From: Labilibaculum euxinicum
Lineage (GTDB): Bacteria; Bacteroidota; Bacteroidia; Bacteroidales; Marinifilaceae
DNA: 64,000 nt
Reading direction: 5' to 3'
NCBI RefSeq assembly: GCF_009795715.1
Contig: NZ_WTCR01000009.1
Span: forward strand, 62,001-126,000
Shown here: piece after piece, positions 54,268-63,221 of the stretch
Numbering within the stretch: the stretch's first letter is position 1
Layout: each line of letters opens with the position of its first letter
Notes under the pieces: model-generated
The model's input: only the letters and a program-made list of their open reading frames with translations
Databases searched by the model: none
Told to the model about the DNA's origin: nothing
Position numbers and translations under genes: made by a program

Positions 54268-55815
54268 TTAAATCAATTCCCGAAGTTTATCGAGTTGTCG
54301 TATTTTATTTACATCTCTCATGTTGCGGGCTGTTTCGGTAAAATATTGATGATTTTCAATAAATTTTATCTGAAGACGGTTCCAGTCATCAATGCTTTTA
54401 ATTTTACCATGCTCTTTTAGCTCCCGATACAGGTTACCCGAAACAGGAATAAAGTCAGTACGACCCAGATAATCCAAATCAGCGTCGCAAATAATCATTT
54501 CCAGATTTGTTTTTGGCTGTGGCGGAAATTTGGTGTGCATGATCAGATTGGAAATTTCATTGATTTGCTGCTCAGAATAGAAATATTTTGGAAGTATGTG
54601 CCGTGCCATTTTTACACTGCACTCTTCATGTTCATTATAGGAAAGAATAAAACCGGTGTCATGAAACAATGCGGCAGTCTTTATAATTAGCATTTCAGCA
54701 TCGGAAAGGCCCTCTTTCCGGCCAATTATTTCAACTTCGGTAATAACATCAATGGTATGTTTTAAATTGTGATAGTAAAGGTTTTTGGGCAGCTCATTTT
54801 CCAGTTTGGTAAGAATAGCTTCTTCCAAATCATCATAGCGAAGCATTTGAAACTGAGTCTGGAAATGCTGGTTAGGAACCAATCCTTTTAAATCGCTTGA
54901 CATGTTGGGCTTAAATCCTTTAACAAAGTACATATCAATATTTCCTTTATACTTCACAGGCATCCTACCTCTGTATTCACAGATAAAGAAATCTTTAATG
55001 AGCATATAGGTCATGCCCGAAATATTTATTTCGCTAACCGATCCTGACGACTCCATTCTGCTGGCCGTATTTACAGTGTCGCCCCAAATATCGTAACTTA
55101 CTTTTTTAGTGCCAACAACCCCTGCAATTACAGGACCTGTATGAACTCCAATCCGCAATCCCCAGATGGCTTTTTTACCTGCTTTAGAGTTTATTTTCAT
55201 ACTTTTCATGTATTGCTGAATCTCCATAGCAGCCAAAATTACCTCAATAGGGTTTGTTCTGTTTTTATTGGGAATACCGCCGGCACACATGTAGGCATCA
55301 CCAACTGTTTTTATTTTTTCGATATTAAATTTCTCTACGATTGTATCGAAGTGCATAAAAAACTTGTCTAACTCATCAATCAGATCTTCCGGATTCATTT
55401 GTTCAACAATTTTTGTGAATCCATGAATATCCGAGAACAAAACAGTAACCATCCGGAATCTTCTGGAGCTTACTTTTCCGGTTGATTGTAATTCTTCTGC
55501 TGTTTGTTGAGGCAATAGGTTGGAAAGAAGTTTTTCCGCTTTGTCTTTTTGCAGAATTATCTCTTGATTTTTATCGTAAAATTCATTTTCAATCTCTTCT
55601 TTCTGTTTTTTAAGTTTCCTTCTGTACCATAAATACATCAAAGCAAGAAGAAACAGCTGTAAAACAGCTAATACAATCATGTTCTCAGAAATAAAATTCA
55701 ACGCATTTTCTCTTAAAGTTATCAGTAATCCTGATGTGTAATCAGCTGAATGTGAAAATATTATATTAAGAGGGGCCTGAATCATTAGCTGCAAATTAAA
55801 ATACATGGTAAACAA
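54268..55815 (-). CDS. Adenylyl cyclase (class III) fused to an HD phosphohydrolase-like domain
   Basis: A 515-residue membrane protein: one transmembrane helix (about 46-63), a coiled coil (66-95), a class III cyclase domain (about 118-300) and an HD domain (about 325-500). Metal-binding residues are Asp129 (LFSDIHGF) and Asp173 (VGDAYM). The purine-selecting positions are Lys169 and Asp242 (YDIWGD), the ATP type rather than the GTP type. Asn249 and Arg253 complete the active site. The HD part has HNLKHT (His349, His353), FHDTG (His385, Asp386) and CDADLDYLG. It would make cAMP; whether the HD domain hydrolyses it or serves as a sensor cannot be told. Start codons at residues 4 and 11 are possible alternatives. 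Confidence 0.9.
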   Translation of the reverse strand: MFTMYFNLQLMIQAPLNIIFSHSADYTSGLLITLRENALNFISENMIVLAVLQLFLLALMYLWYRRKLKKQKEEIENEFYDKNQEIILQKDKAEKLLSNLLPQQTAEELQSTGKVSSRRFRMVTVLFSDIHGFTKIVEQMNPEDLIDELDKFFMHFDTIVEKFNIEKIKTVGDAYMCAGGIPNKNRTNPIEVILAAMEIQQYMKSMKINSKAGKKAIWGLRIGVHTGPVIAGVVGTKKVSYDIWGDTVNTASRMESSGSVSEINISGMTYMLIKDFFICEYRGRMPVKYKGNIDMYFVKGFKPNMSSDLKGLVPNQHFQTQFQMLRYDDLEEAILTKLENELPKNLYYHNLKHTIDVITEVEIIGRKEGLSDAEMLIIKTAALFHDTGFILSYNEHEECSVKMARHILPKYFYSEQQINEISNLIMHTKFPPQPKTNLEMIICDADLDYLGRTDFIPVSGNLYRELKEHGKIKSIDDWNRLQIKFIENHQYFTETARNMRDVNKIRQLDKLRELI

Positions 55816-55977
55816 TGGTAATAAAAATAGCCAAGAATTTTTAAATAATCGTCTTAAGCTTAAATTTATACGAATAATATCAGACTCCGTTAAAATTTGC
55901 TAGTTTAGTAGAAAATAGCTAAATTGTAACACGGTTATGTTAAAACTATTTACGACTGTCCTCTTTTACTTTAAACT

Positions 55978-56805
55978 ATGGAAAACACTAAGAGATCAAT
56001 ACTTGTGGCCTGGGATTTTTCGACTGTCGCAGAGTACGCATTGGAACACGCTTTGATATTTGCTGAAAATGTTGATGCAACGGTTACTTTACTTCACATT
56101 GTCAAAAAAGGTTCTCAGATTGATGAAGCCAATGCAAAAATGGCCGAAGCAGCTATGCAAATCGAAAAAGAGAGGGGAGTTCGCCCTGAGGTGATTGTTC
56201 GCGAGGGTAGTATTTTTACATCGATTAATGATATTGCTAAAGAAATGAATTCCATGTTGGTGCTTATGGGTACTCATGGTATTAAAGGAATGCAAAAGCT
56301 TACCGGTAGTTGGGCGCTGAAGGTTATTGTCGGGTCACGCGTACCTTTTGTTGTGGTGCAGGCTCCTCCTGTTCAAAAGAAATATTCATCGGTAGTATTG
56401 CCTGTCGACTTTAAAAAGGAAAATAAGGAGAAATTAAGCTGGGCTGAATTTTTAGGCAAATTCTTTAAAGCGAAAATGCGAATTATTACGCCTAAGATTC
56501 CTGAAGGTCAAATGCTTCAGAGAACAAAGGCAAATCTTGTTTTTGCGAAAAAGTATTTAGAAAACAGAGGTATCGATTATGAAATTGATACAGCTGATGG
56601 TGGCAATGATTTTGCAATGGAGACAGTCGATTTTGCGAAAAAAATTGATGCAGATATCATTTTAATCATGACTACCAAGAACATATCGTTTCAGGACTAT
56701 ATGTTGGGAGCACATGAGCAGTTTGTGATCGCCAATTCGGCTCATATTCCTGTAATGTGTGTGAATCCGAGAACTGATCTGGCTAAATACGGCAGTTTTT
56801 ATTAA
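55978..56805 (+). CDS. Tandem universal stress protein
   Basis: A 275-residue cytoplasmic protein with two Usp domains (about 1-130 and 145-275). The first opens RSILVAWDFSTVAEYALEHA and has LVLMGTHGIKGMQKLTGSWALKVI, close to the ATP-binding G-x2-G-x9-G pattern. The second (SVVLPVDFKKENKEKL...ILIMTTKNISFQDYMLG) is more diverged and lacks this pattern. Its role under stress is not known. Confidence 0.9.
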   Translation: MENTKRSILVAWDFSTVAEYALEHALIFAENVDATVTLLHIVKKGSQIDEANAKMAEAAMQIEKERGVRPEVIVREGSIFTSINDIAKEMNSMLVLMGTHGIKGMQKLTGSWALKVIVGSRVPFVVVQAPPVQKKYSSVVLPVDFKKENKEKLSWAEFLGKFFKAKMRIITPKIPEGQMLQRTKANLVFAKKYLENRGIDYEIDTADGGNDFAMETVDFAKKIDADIILIMTTKNISFQDYMLGAHEQFVIANSAHIPVMCVNPRTDLAKYGSFY

Positions 56806-56832
56806 AGCATGAATTTGAAATTTATATATTTG

Positions 56833-56860
56833 AACAACGGTTGTATGACCGTTGTTTTTT
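56833..56860 (+). terminator. Intrinsic terminator after the universal stress protein
   Basis: AACAACGGT (56833-56841) and ACCGTTGTT (56848-56856) form a 9-bp stem with a 6-nt loop, followed by T residues. Confidence 0.87.
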
Positions 56861-56889
56861 TATATGCTTAAATTGATAAAAAAGTAAAT

Positions 56890-57471
56890 ATGAAGCTTGT
56901 TTTTGCAACCAATAACCTAAACAAACTAAAAGAACTGCAAAATCTTTTAGGAGAAGAAATAGAACTGTTAAGTTTGGCAGATATTAATTGTAACGATGAG
57001 ATTCCGGAAGATCATGAAACTCTCGAAGAAAATGCAAGTCAAAAAGCCCGTTATATCTTCAATAAATTTAATGTGAATTGCTTTGCCGATGATACGGGAT
57101 TGGAAATAGAATCATTAGATAATGAACCTGGTGTTTATTCTGCCCGGTATGCAGGTGAAGAACGGGATGCCAAATCCAACATGAAGAAGGTTCTTGAGAA
57201 CCTAAAAGGGGTCGAAAATAGAAAATCAAGATTTAGAACGGTAATTTCTTTATTAATTGATGGTAATGAGATTCAGTTTGAAGGTATAGTTGAAGGAAAT
57301 ATCCTTGAAAAAGAGCGCGGAATTGATGGTTTTGGTTACGATCCAATTTTTGAACCAATAGGATATGATATTTCATTTGCCGAGATGGATATGACAGAGA
57401 AAAACAAAATCAGCCACAGAGGTTTGGCTGTACGTAAACTGGTAGATTATCTGTTGAGCCATAAGAGATAA
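56890..57471 (+). CDS. rdgB: XTP/dITP diphosphatase (RdgB/HAM1)
   Basis: A house-cleaning enzyme (193 residues) that removes xanthosine and inosine triphosphates from the nucleotide pool. The start KLVFATNNLNKLKELQNLL is the HAM1 signature. The metal and base sites follow: FADDTGLEIESLDNEPGVYSARYAG, and the end segment GFGYDPIF, then FAEMDMTEKNKISHRG. Confidence 0.97.
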   Translation: MKLVFATNNLNKLKELQNLLGEEIELLSLADINCNDEIPEDHETLEENASQKARYIFNKFNVNCFADDTGLEIESLDNEPGVYSARYAGEERDAKSNMKKVLENLKGVENRKSRFRTVISLLIDGNEIQFEGIVEGNILEKERGIDGFGYDPIFEPIGYDISFAEMDMTEKNKISHRGLAVRKLVDYLLSHKR

Positions 57472-57528
57472 AGTCTGCTCTTTTAATTAAAAATTTAAAG
57501 TATACTTTCTTGCTAATAAAAGTATTGT

Positions 57529-59811
57529 ATGAAGCTGCGAATCCGATATGTTTTCTCTTTTTTACTCGTCATATTTGCTTTGAGTGCTCAAAGCCAGATA
57601 AAGATTGGTGAATGGAGGGAACATTTGCCGTATCAAAAAGCGAAAAGCCTGCTTACTGGTGGTGAAAATTTGTATTGCCTGACTGAGTCCGGTTTGTTTT
57701 CTTATTCCTTAAGCGATAATGAAATAGCAGCTTACAGTAAAACAAAAGGCTTGTCGGAATCGGAAATTTCAGCAATCGCGTGGGTAGAAAGTTCACAAAG
57801 TCTTTTGATTGGATATGAAAGCGGAAATTTGGATGTAATTTCAGATGGAAACATTCATAATATTTCGGCTATCAAAAATTTCAATCTGGTGGAGAACAAG
57901 TCCATCAACTCAATGACTGCAAACGGTAATTTTGTCTATTTGGGAACTGATTTTGGAATAGTGGTCATTAATTTGGATAAAATGGAAGTCGCTGATACCT
58001 ATTTTATTGGTGCAGGAGGTGAAAAGTTAGTTGTTAATGACATCAAAATAAATTCATCTGCAATATGGGCGGCAACCGATCAAGGCATTTTTAAAGCAGA
58101 TTTATCTTCGGGTAATTTGGCCGATTTTAATAATTGGCAGCAAGAGCAAGGGATTTCTGAATATCAAAGAAAATGTGAACATCTGCAATTTATTGATGGA
58201 GATGTTATTGTAAGTCGTTTTGTGTTCGAAACAGCAAGTGAGTTGTATCGGTACCGCAATGGCAGTTGGTCTAACTTTTCCGGAAGTTTTGATCGTATTT
58301 ATTCCATTCGAAATATTAACAATAGCCTATGGGTAATTCAAGCCGGCAAAATCCGGATTTTTAATTCGAACGGGATTGAAAACGAAGTTTTGGAGTACTC
58401 GGGCATTACTGAAATGCACGATGCTTTGGTTGTTGATGGACGAACGTTTGCTGCTGATTATCAGAAATCATTACAGGAGATAATTGGGAGTAGTGCGAAT
58501 CAAATTAAACCGGATGGTCCGCTGAGCCACAATATATCCAATATTTTTTCGGTAGCAGAACAAACGTGGGCAGTGGCCGGAGGTGTAACAGCTTCTTATG
58601 ATGGTTCAGGAGAGAAAGCCGAACTGTTTTTGTTTGAAAATCAGGAATGGACTAATTATTCAAAAGAAAATACCCCTTCGTTCAGCAATAAGTCTGATTT
58701 ATTGAGACTCACAAACAATAAAAGAGATCGATCGCTAATTTATGCAGCCAGCTGGGGCGACGGAATATTTGTATTTAAAGACAATGAATATCAAGTCAAT
58801 TGGAATTTTGAAAATTCGCCTCTTGGTACGAAAGGAATTAGTGGAATGGATTCAGATTCGGATGGCAATCTTTGGATTTTAGATGCCAATTCATCTGCGC
58901 CGGTAAAAATTCTTTCACCTGCCGGAGAATGGACTTCATTAAGTTATTCAACCTTAGCCAATCGGGTAGATATGCAAAAGATTGTGTGTCTTAAGAATGG
59001 CGATAAATGGGTTTTAAATTCGCCTGGACAAGCTCTTTTCGCATTTAATGAGAATGGGACACTTTCCAATACGGATGATGATGCGCTGGCTTCTTTCTTT
59101 GTTAGGGATGAAAATAACTCAAGCATAGGTTCGAAGGTTTATGATTTAATTGAAGATGAGAAAGGGGATGTTTGGTTGGGAACTTCAAGTGGAGTGGCTG
59201 TTTATTCGAATCCGGGGAATATTTTCAGGACGGGGAACTTTTTTGCTTATCAGCCTATAATTACCATTGATGGTTCCACTCAGTTTTTGTTGGGAACGGA
59301 AAGTGTGAATGCAATTGCTTTGAACGGAGCCGATCAAAAATGGTTGGGAACAGCGAATTCCGGCGTTTTCCTGATTTCAGAGAACGGAGATGAACAATTG
59401 GTACATTTTACAAATGAAAACAGCCCTTTGCCTTCGAATACAATTCAGAGAATATCGGTAAACCCAGGAACAGGAGAAGTCTTTTTTGTGACTGATAAGG
59501 GAATGGTTTCTTATAAAGGTGCAGTGACTGCAGGAACAGAATCGTATAACAATCTCTATGTTTATCCGAATCCTGTTCGGGAAACCTATCACGGAGATGT
59601 TGTGGTAAGCGGTTTAATTGCAGAATCGACTGTAAAAATTACCGATATTAGCGGTAATTTGGTGATGGAAGGAAAATCGGGCGGAGGACAGTTCATTTGG
59701 GATGGGAAAAACTTCAATGGATCGCGCGTTCATACAGGCGTATATCTTATTTTCTGTTCTAATTCCGATGGATCTAAATCGAAGGTGATTAAATTACTAT
59801 TCATTCATTAA
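57529..59811 (+). CDS. porZ: Type IX secretion system protein PorZ
   Basis: PorZ is a cell-surface beta-propeller protein that helps the type IX attachment complex link A-LPS to cargo. The protein has a signal peptide (1-22, ALSAQSQ) and opens with IGEWREHLPYQKAKSLLTGGENLYCLTESGLFSYS, the PorZ N-terminal propeller motif. Propeller repeats continue to about 660 (WLGTSSGVAVYS, WLGTANSGVFLIS). A C-terminal type A sorting-like domain follows (NLYVYPNPVRE, then HTGVYLIFCSN). The length (760) is close to that of P. gingivalis PorZ. It implies that the organism has a type IX secretion system. Confidence 0.88.
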   Translation: MKLRIRYVFSFLLVIFALSAQSQIKIGEWREHLPYQKAKSLLTGGENLYCLTESGLFSYSLSDNEIAAYSKTKGLSESEISAIAWVESSQSLLIGYESGNLDVISDGNIHNISAIKNFNLVENKSINSMTANGNFVYLGTDFGIVVINLDKMEVADTYFIGAGGEKLVVNDIKINSSAIWAATDQGIFKADLSSGNLADFNNWQQEQGISEYQRKCEHLQFIDGDVIVSRFVFETASELYRYRNGSWSNFSGSFDRIYSIRNINNSLWVIQAGKIRIFNSNGIENEVLEYSGITEMHDALVVDGRTFAADYQKSLQEIIGSSANQIKPDGPLSHNISNIFSVAEQTWAVAGGVTASYDGSGEKAELFLFENQEWTNYSKENTPSFSNKSDLLRLTNNKRDRSLIYAASWGDGIFVFKDNEYQVNWNFENSPLGTKGISGMDSDSDGNLWILDANSSAPVKILSPAGEWTSLSYSTLANRVDMQKIVCLKNGDKWVLNSPGQALFAFNENGTLSNTDDDALASFFVRDENNSSIGSKVYDLIEDEKGDVWLGTSSGVAVYSNPGNIFRTGNFFAYQPIITIDGSTQFLLGTESVNAIALNGADQKWLGTANSGVFLISENGDEQLVHFTNENSPLPSNTIQRISVNPGTGEVFFVTDKGMVSYKGAVTAGTESYNNLYVYPNPVRETYHGDVVVSGLIAESTVKITDISGNLVMEGKSGGGQFIWDGKNFNGSRVHTGVYLIFCSNSDGSKSKVIKLLFIH

Positions 59812-59822
59812 ATTAAATTCTG

Positions 59823-60557
59823 ATGATTCATAAGACCAAAGGAATTGTTCTGAATCAGATTAAGTATGGCGAAACCAGCTTGATTGTTCAGGTGTATACC
59901 GAAAAGTTTGGTCGTCAGTCATACATGGTGAAAGGTGGAAGATCCAAAAAATCAAGTATGAAAAGTAATTTGTTTCGTCCGTTTTTTCTTTTGGAAATGG
60001 AAGTTTATCATCGTGAAGGAAAGAATATTCAGTCGTTAAAAGAGGTTCGGCTTTGTGAGAATCTAAACAATTTGGTTTTTGATGTTTACAAAAGCACAAT
60101 GGTTCTGTTTCTTACCGAAGTGTGTTCCAAAGTGCTTCGGGAGGAAGAACAGAATCAGGAACTGTTTGCTTTCCTGTACAATAGTATACGTTACCTTGAT
60201 CTTACTGAAGAATCTATTGGACGATTTCATTTGTATTTTTTAAGTAAGCTGACACGTTTCCTTGGTTTTTACCCTCAGCTCAATTGGTCCGATCGAAAAG
60301 CTTTTTTTGATATGGATAACGGCTTTTTTGTGGAGGAAGACAGGATACATGCACATTGTCTTGAAAAATGCTTAAGTCGAAAGCTTTATTCTTTATTTTC
60401 TACTTCAATTGATCTTGTTAAATATTTAAAAATGAGTAAAGAAGATGTGAATGTTCTTTTGCGAGCGATTTTGAACTTTTACGCCCTTCAAATCGATGGT
60501 TTTAGCAATCTAAAATCCTTATCGGTGCTTCATGAGCTGTTTCAGGAAGAGGAATAA
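59823..60557 (+). CDS. recO: DNA repair protein RecO
   Basis: RecO loads RecA at gaps together with RecR and anneals single strands. The protein (244 residues) starts with an OB fold (KGIVLNQIKYGETSLIVQVYTEKFGRQSYMVKG, the family signature) and continues with a helical domain (FLSKLTRFLGFYPQ). The zinc cysteines of some RecO proteins are not evident. It begins 11 nt after porZ and is co-transcribed with it. Confidence 0.95.
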   Translation: MIHKTKGIVLNQIKYGETSLIVQVYTEKFGRQSYMVKGGRSKKSSMKSNLFRPFFLLEMEVYHREGKNIQSLKEVRLCENLNNLVFDVYKSTMVLFLTEVCSKVLREEEQNQELFAFLYNSIRYLDLTEESIGRFHLYFLSKLTRFLGFYPQLNWSDRKAFFDMDNGFFVEEDRIHAHCLEKCLSRKLYSLFSTSIDLVKYLKMSKEDVNVLLRAILNFYALQIDGFSNLKSLSVLHELFQEEE

Positions 60558-60600
60558 TCTGTACCTATTTTTTATTTATTTAAAAGCTTTCTGCAATTGT

Positions 60601-60631
60601 TTTGTTGATTAGCAAGATTTGAATATTTTTG
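60601..60631 (+). promoter_or_regulatory. Consensus promoter of the tRNA-Arg gene
   Basis: TTTG (60601-60604), a 19-nt spacer and TATTTTTG (60624-60631) match the Bacteroidota promoter exactly. Transcription would start a few nt before the mature tRNA end. Confidence 0.8.
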
Positions 60632-60641
60632 CATGTCTTTT

Positions 60642-60713
60642 GGCCCCATAGTTCAAGGGATAGAACAAGTGTTTCCTAAACACTAGATACAGGTTCGAGT
60701 CCTGTTGGGGCTA
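60642..60713 (+). tRNA. tRNA-Arg (anticodon CCU)
   Basis: A full cloverleaf of 72 nt. The acceptor stem is GGCCCCA/TGGGGCT (with G1-U72), the D stem GTTC/GAAC, the anticodon stem AGTGT/ACACT around the loop TTCCTAA, and the T stem ACAGG/CCTGT around TTCGAGT. The anticodon CCT reads AGG. The 3' CCA is not encoded. A consensus promoter lies upstream and a terminator downstream. Confidence 0.96.
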
Positions 60714-60717
60714 CTAA

Positions 60718-60750
60718 AACACTTATAATCATACGGTTATAAGTGTTTTT
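60718..60750 (+). terminator. Intrinsic terminator after tRNA-Arg
   Basis: AACACTTATAA (60718-60728) and TTATAAGTGTT (60737-60747) form a perfect 11-bp stem with an 8-nt loop, followed by T residues. Confidence 0.9.
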
Positions 60751-61140
60751 GTTTTAATGCTGTTTCAGTTCCATTCTTAACAAGTAAATTCCTCGAAAAA
60801 ATATGACTTCCTTAGAAAGCAATTTAGGCATGTTACACCTAGTTGACGGCTTAAATATGCCAAATCCCTACAATTTATAGATTCATCCTGAAAGTTCTTT
60901 AGAATTGCATAAATCCCGCTTAATTTTCATTCCGTTACCTAGTCATAAATTTATTTTCCATTCCGTTTTCTTTTGTTGGAATAGTAAGCATCATACCAAC
61001 TTGCTAGGTGCAATCCGAAGATGTGTAATTGCCTGGTTATTTATATTTGTAATTGAGCCAACTGATATTTTAAACTTCTGGAAATTGAGACCTGAATCAC
61101 TAAAATATTAATTGGCTTTTTTTATATCCTGCGAAACGGA

Positions 61141-61510
61141 TAAGCGATCTGGATAAAAACTAGATAAGACCTAGATAAACACCCCTTAAAACCGCTTTAT
61201 CATAGCTCTATTTGTAGGCTTTATTCTCTGTAAGTGCTTATTTTACTGGAAAAATAGAAATTTCCACCAAATTGATTTGTTTTGCTATCAGAAAGATCGT
61301 TTAAGTAGGATAAACGATCGAGATAGGAACTAGATAAGATCTGGATAAATAACCCTTAAGAACCCTTTAGAATAGCTCTATTTGTAGGTTTCATTCTCTG
61401 TAAGGGCTTATTGTACTAGAGAAATAGAATTTTACACCAAATTAATTTGTTTTGCTATCAGAAAGATCGTTTAAGTAGGATAAACGAGCGGGATAGAAGC
61501 TGGATAACGA
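61141..61510. repeat. 170-nt tandem repeat, 2.2 copies
   Basis: Copies begin at 61141, 61311 and 61481 (the last partial), with a period of exactly 170 nt and no indels. The best-kept part is the 3' third (ATTTGTTTTGCTATCAGAAA, then GATCGTTTAAGTAGGA). Each copy starts with a cluster of (G/A)GATAA words, including CTGGATAA. Confidence 0.92.
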
Positions 61511-61644
61511 CATATTTAAGGTATGATTTGTTTGTATTGAAAAGATGACAGGTTTGACAGTATGAATCTTAGTTAAGATTTAATACTTTAGTAAAAGTAA
61601 TTAATATCGTTTTATAGATGACATTTAAAGAGTATCATCACAAT

Positions 61645-61733
61645 AGGTGCACAATACATGCCATATTGGTATGTATTGTGCACCTTTTTACTTGATATAT
61701 TAAAAATAAGTGCACCAGTGCACATATAAACAA
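61645..61733 (+). repeat. Cassette leader, copy A, with 19-bp hairpin
   Basis: AGGTGCACAATACAT (61645-61659) and ATGTATTGTGCACCT (61671-61685) pair perfectly, and the pairing continues inward to leave a 3-nt loop. TTTTTA follows. The segment shares ordered blocks with 44704-44789 and ends at the GTT core of the following cassette. Confidence 0.8.
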
Positions 61734-61759
61734 GTTGGCAATAATTTAAAACGAGACAA

Positions 61760-62599
61760 ATGACACGATATAGTTTACTTTTATTATTTTTCTTTATCGG
61801 AGAATTATGTTATTCACAACAATATAACACTCTTGAGATAGAAAAAGTAAATACAGATTTAAATAATAATATTTACAAAATTGGGAATGCTTTCACTTTC
61901 GACTATGAAATTATTATTGACGGAAATAAATACAGATTGAATCAGAATGGCAGATTTCCAGGAGATAAATTTACATTAGTTAAAGAGGAAAATGATACGC
62001 TTGGATTAAAAATACAACTCATAGTTCCAAAGGTTGACAAATCACAAAGGACGAATAAAAAACAGACAGAAATTTACTATTTATTTGAGCCTGATTTTTC
62101 ATCTTTGAGTGGGACGGGAGTTGTTGAAAATGAAAATAATATTTGGTTACATCCACCTCGTTCTGGATTCTTTTCTGCATTAGAAACGTGTCCTTTCCCT
62201 TATGTAAAGTATCCAATTGAAATAGGCAAAAATTGGCAAGATAAAATGAAAATAGGAGACCATTGGTGTGATGAGAAATGGGGAGTTTGGAAAAAAAAGC
62301 TTTTATTATTGTATGACTACAAAATCAAAGAAAAGACAAATATCAATACAAAAGTTGGAGCATTAGAATGCTATGTAATTGAGAGTAATGCAAAATCGGA
62401 AATTGGGGAATCAAAATTAAAAAGTTACTTCTCTGAAAAATATGGATTTATTAGATTAGAATATGAAATGGCGACTGGACTAAGAGTAAATTTATGGATA
62501 GACCATTTTAGTGAAAATAACAATTTTAATGATTTTGAAAATATAGGAAAATATATTACCGAACAGAAAAAAACTATTGCCAACATTTTGTATAAGTAA
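61760..62599 (+). CDS. Exported protein of unknown function in an integron-cassette-like unit
   Basis: A 279-residue protein with a signal peptide (1-19, FFIGELCYSQQ) and a mature part rich in beta-strands and Lys (for example FDYEIIIDGNKYRL and WCDEKWGVWKKKLLLLYDYKI). I recognise no family. GTTGGCAATA lies at 61734-61743 just before it and its exact inverse TATTGCCAAC at 62575-62584 inside its last codons, so the attC-like site overlaps the gene end. The coding strand is A-rich compared with core genes. Confidence 0.7.
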   Translation: MTRYSLLLLFFFIGELCYSQQYNTLEIEKVNTDLNNNIYKIGNAFTFDYEIIIDGNKYRLNQNGRFPGDKFTLVKEENDTLGLKIQLIVPKVDKSQRTNKKQTEIYYLFEPDFSSLSGTGVVENENNIWLHPPRSGFFSALETCPFPYVKYPIEIGKNWQDKMKIGDHWCDEKWGVWKKKLLLLYDYKIKEKTNINTKVGALECYVIESNAKSEIGESKLKSYFSEKYGFIRLEYEMATGLRVNLWIDHFSENNNFNDFENIGKYITEQKKTIANILYK

Positions 62600-62712
62600 T
62601 GGCAGGCGATTTGTTAAATATCAAAGTTTGCAGCCCGCTCAAATTGCGTAGCGGTTTGACAGATAAGAATCCCGCAATCTGCCACTACTCATACAATTTA
62701 CCGTTGTAGCCA
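62575..62712 (+). other. attC-like recombination site 1
   Basis: Left core TATTGCCAAC (62575-62584), left arm TTGTATAAGTAATGGCAG (62589-62606), a centre of about 73 nt, right arm CTGCCACTACTCATACAA (62680-62697; 16 of 18 paired) and right core GTTGTAGCCA (62703-62712). The right core is the start of the next cassette. Confidence 0.72.
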
Positions 62713-62746
62713 ATTTTAAGAAAAACTAACTAATCGTATAATGATT

Positions 62747-63217
62747 ATGAAAAGACTATTTTATCTAAGTTTTATGGCTTTTGTACTTATTAGTTCATGT
62801 AACAAAGAAGACAAAAATGATAACGAGAATCAAACAAAGGATGAATTAACAATTTATGACAAGAATGGGGACGCAGTTGCATATTGTAATTATTCCCATG
62901 AAAATGAAACGATAATATATCTTTGGAATGGGAAACCTACGTCCTATTTTTCTTCTGAAAATGATGATTTGATATATGGATTCAATGGCAAGTTTCTTGG
63001 ATGGAGGGAATCTGGCATCTATTACGATTTAGATGGAAAAAGAATTGGATTTGAAAAAGATGCTTACAATATGGTCACCTCAGTAGAACCAATTAAAAAC
63101 ATAAAGGAAATTCTTCCAATAAAATCGATTAAAGAAATTCAACCTATTAGACCTATTAATAGTTTGGATTGGTCAACCACAAAACTGGATACATTTTTAT
63201 TAAAGGGAAGCGAATAA
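62747..63217 (+). CDS. Lipoprotein with four-fold beta-flower-type repeats, in an integron-cassette-like unit
   Basis: A small lipoprotein (lipobox with Cys18, FVLISSC). After a charged linker, residues of about 35-105 hold four similar strand pairs: IYDKNGDAVAYC, IYLWNGKPTSYF, IYGFNGKFLGW and YYDLDGKRIGF. This is the pattern of the 4-fold beta-flower domain; its ligand is not known. The tail contains degenerate PIKxIKEI units. GTTGTAGCCA (62703-62712) before the gene and TGGCTACAAC (63222-63231) behind it are an exact inverted pair. An ATG at 62741 in frame is an alternative start. Confidence 0.72.
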   Translation: MKRLFYLSFMAFVLISSCNKEDKNDNENQTKDELTIYDKNGDAVAYCNYSHENETIIYLWNGKPTSYFSSENDDLIYGFNGKFLGWRESGIYYDLDGKRIGFEKDAYNMVTSVEPIKNIKEILPIKSIKEIQPIRPINSLDWSTTKLDTFLLKGSE

Positions 63218-63221
63218 AAAC

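Larger units (their letters stand above)
60714..61759. other. Kilobase of non-coding DNA between tRNA-Arg and the cassettes
   Basis: It holds the tRNA terminator, the 170-nt tandem repeat (61141-61510) and the cassette leader A (61645-61733). The short open frames here show no protein features; I call no gene. It marks the start of the accessory region that runs to the window end. Confidence 0.6.

Noticed and set aside
60905-61111. A 68-codon frame behind tRNA-Arg
   Set aside because: No recognisable protein features; it ends in AT-rich spacer just before the tandem repeat.
61141-61510. Chromosomal origin of replication
   Set aside because: Only near-matches to DnaA boxes are present and no dnaA, dnaN or gyrase gene is near; kept only as a possibility in the repeat finding.
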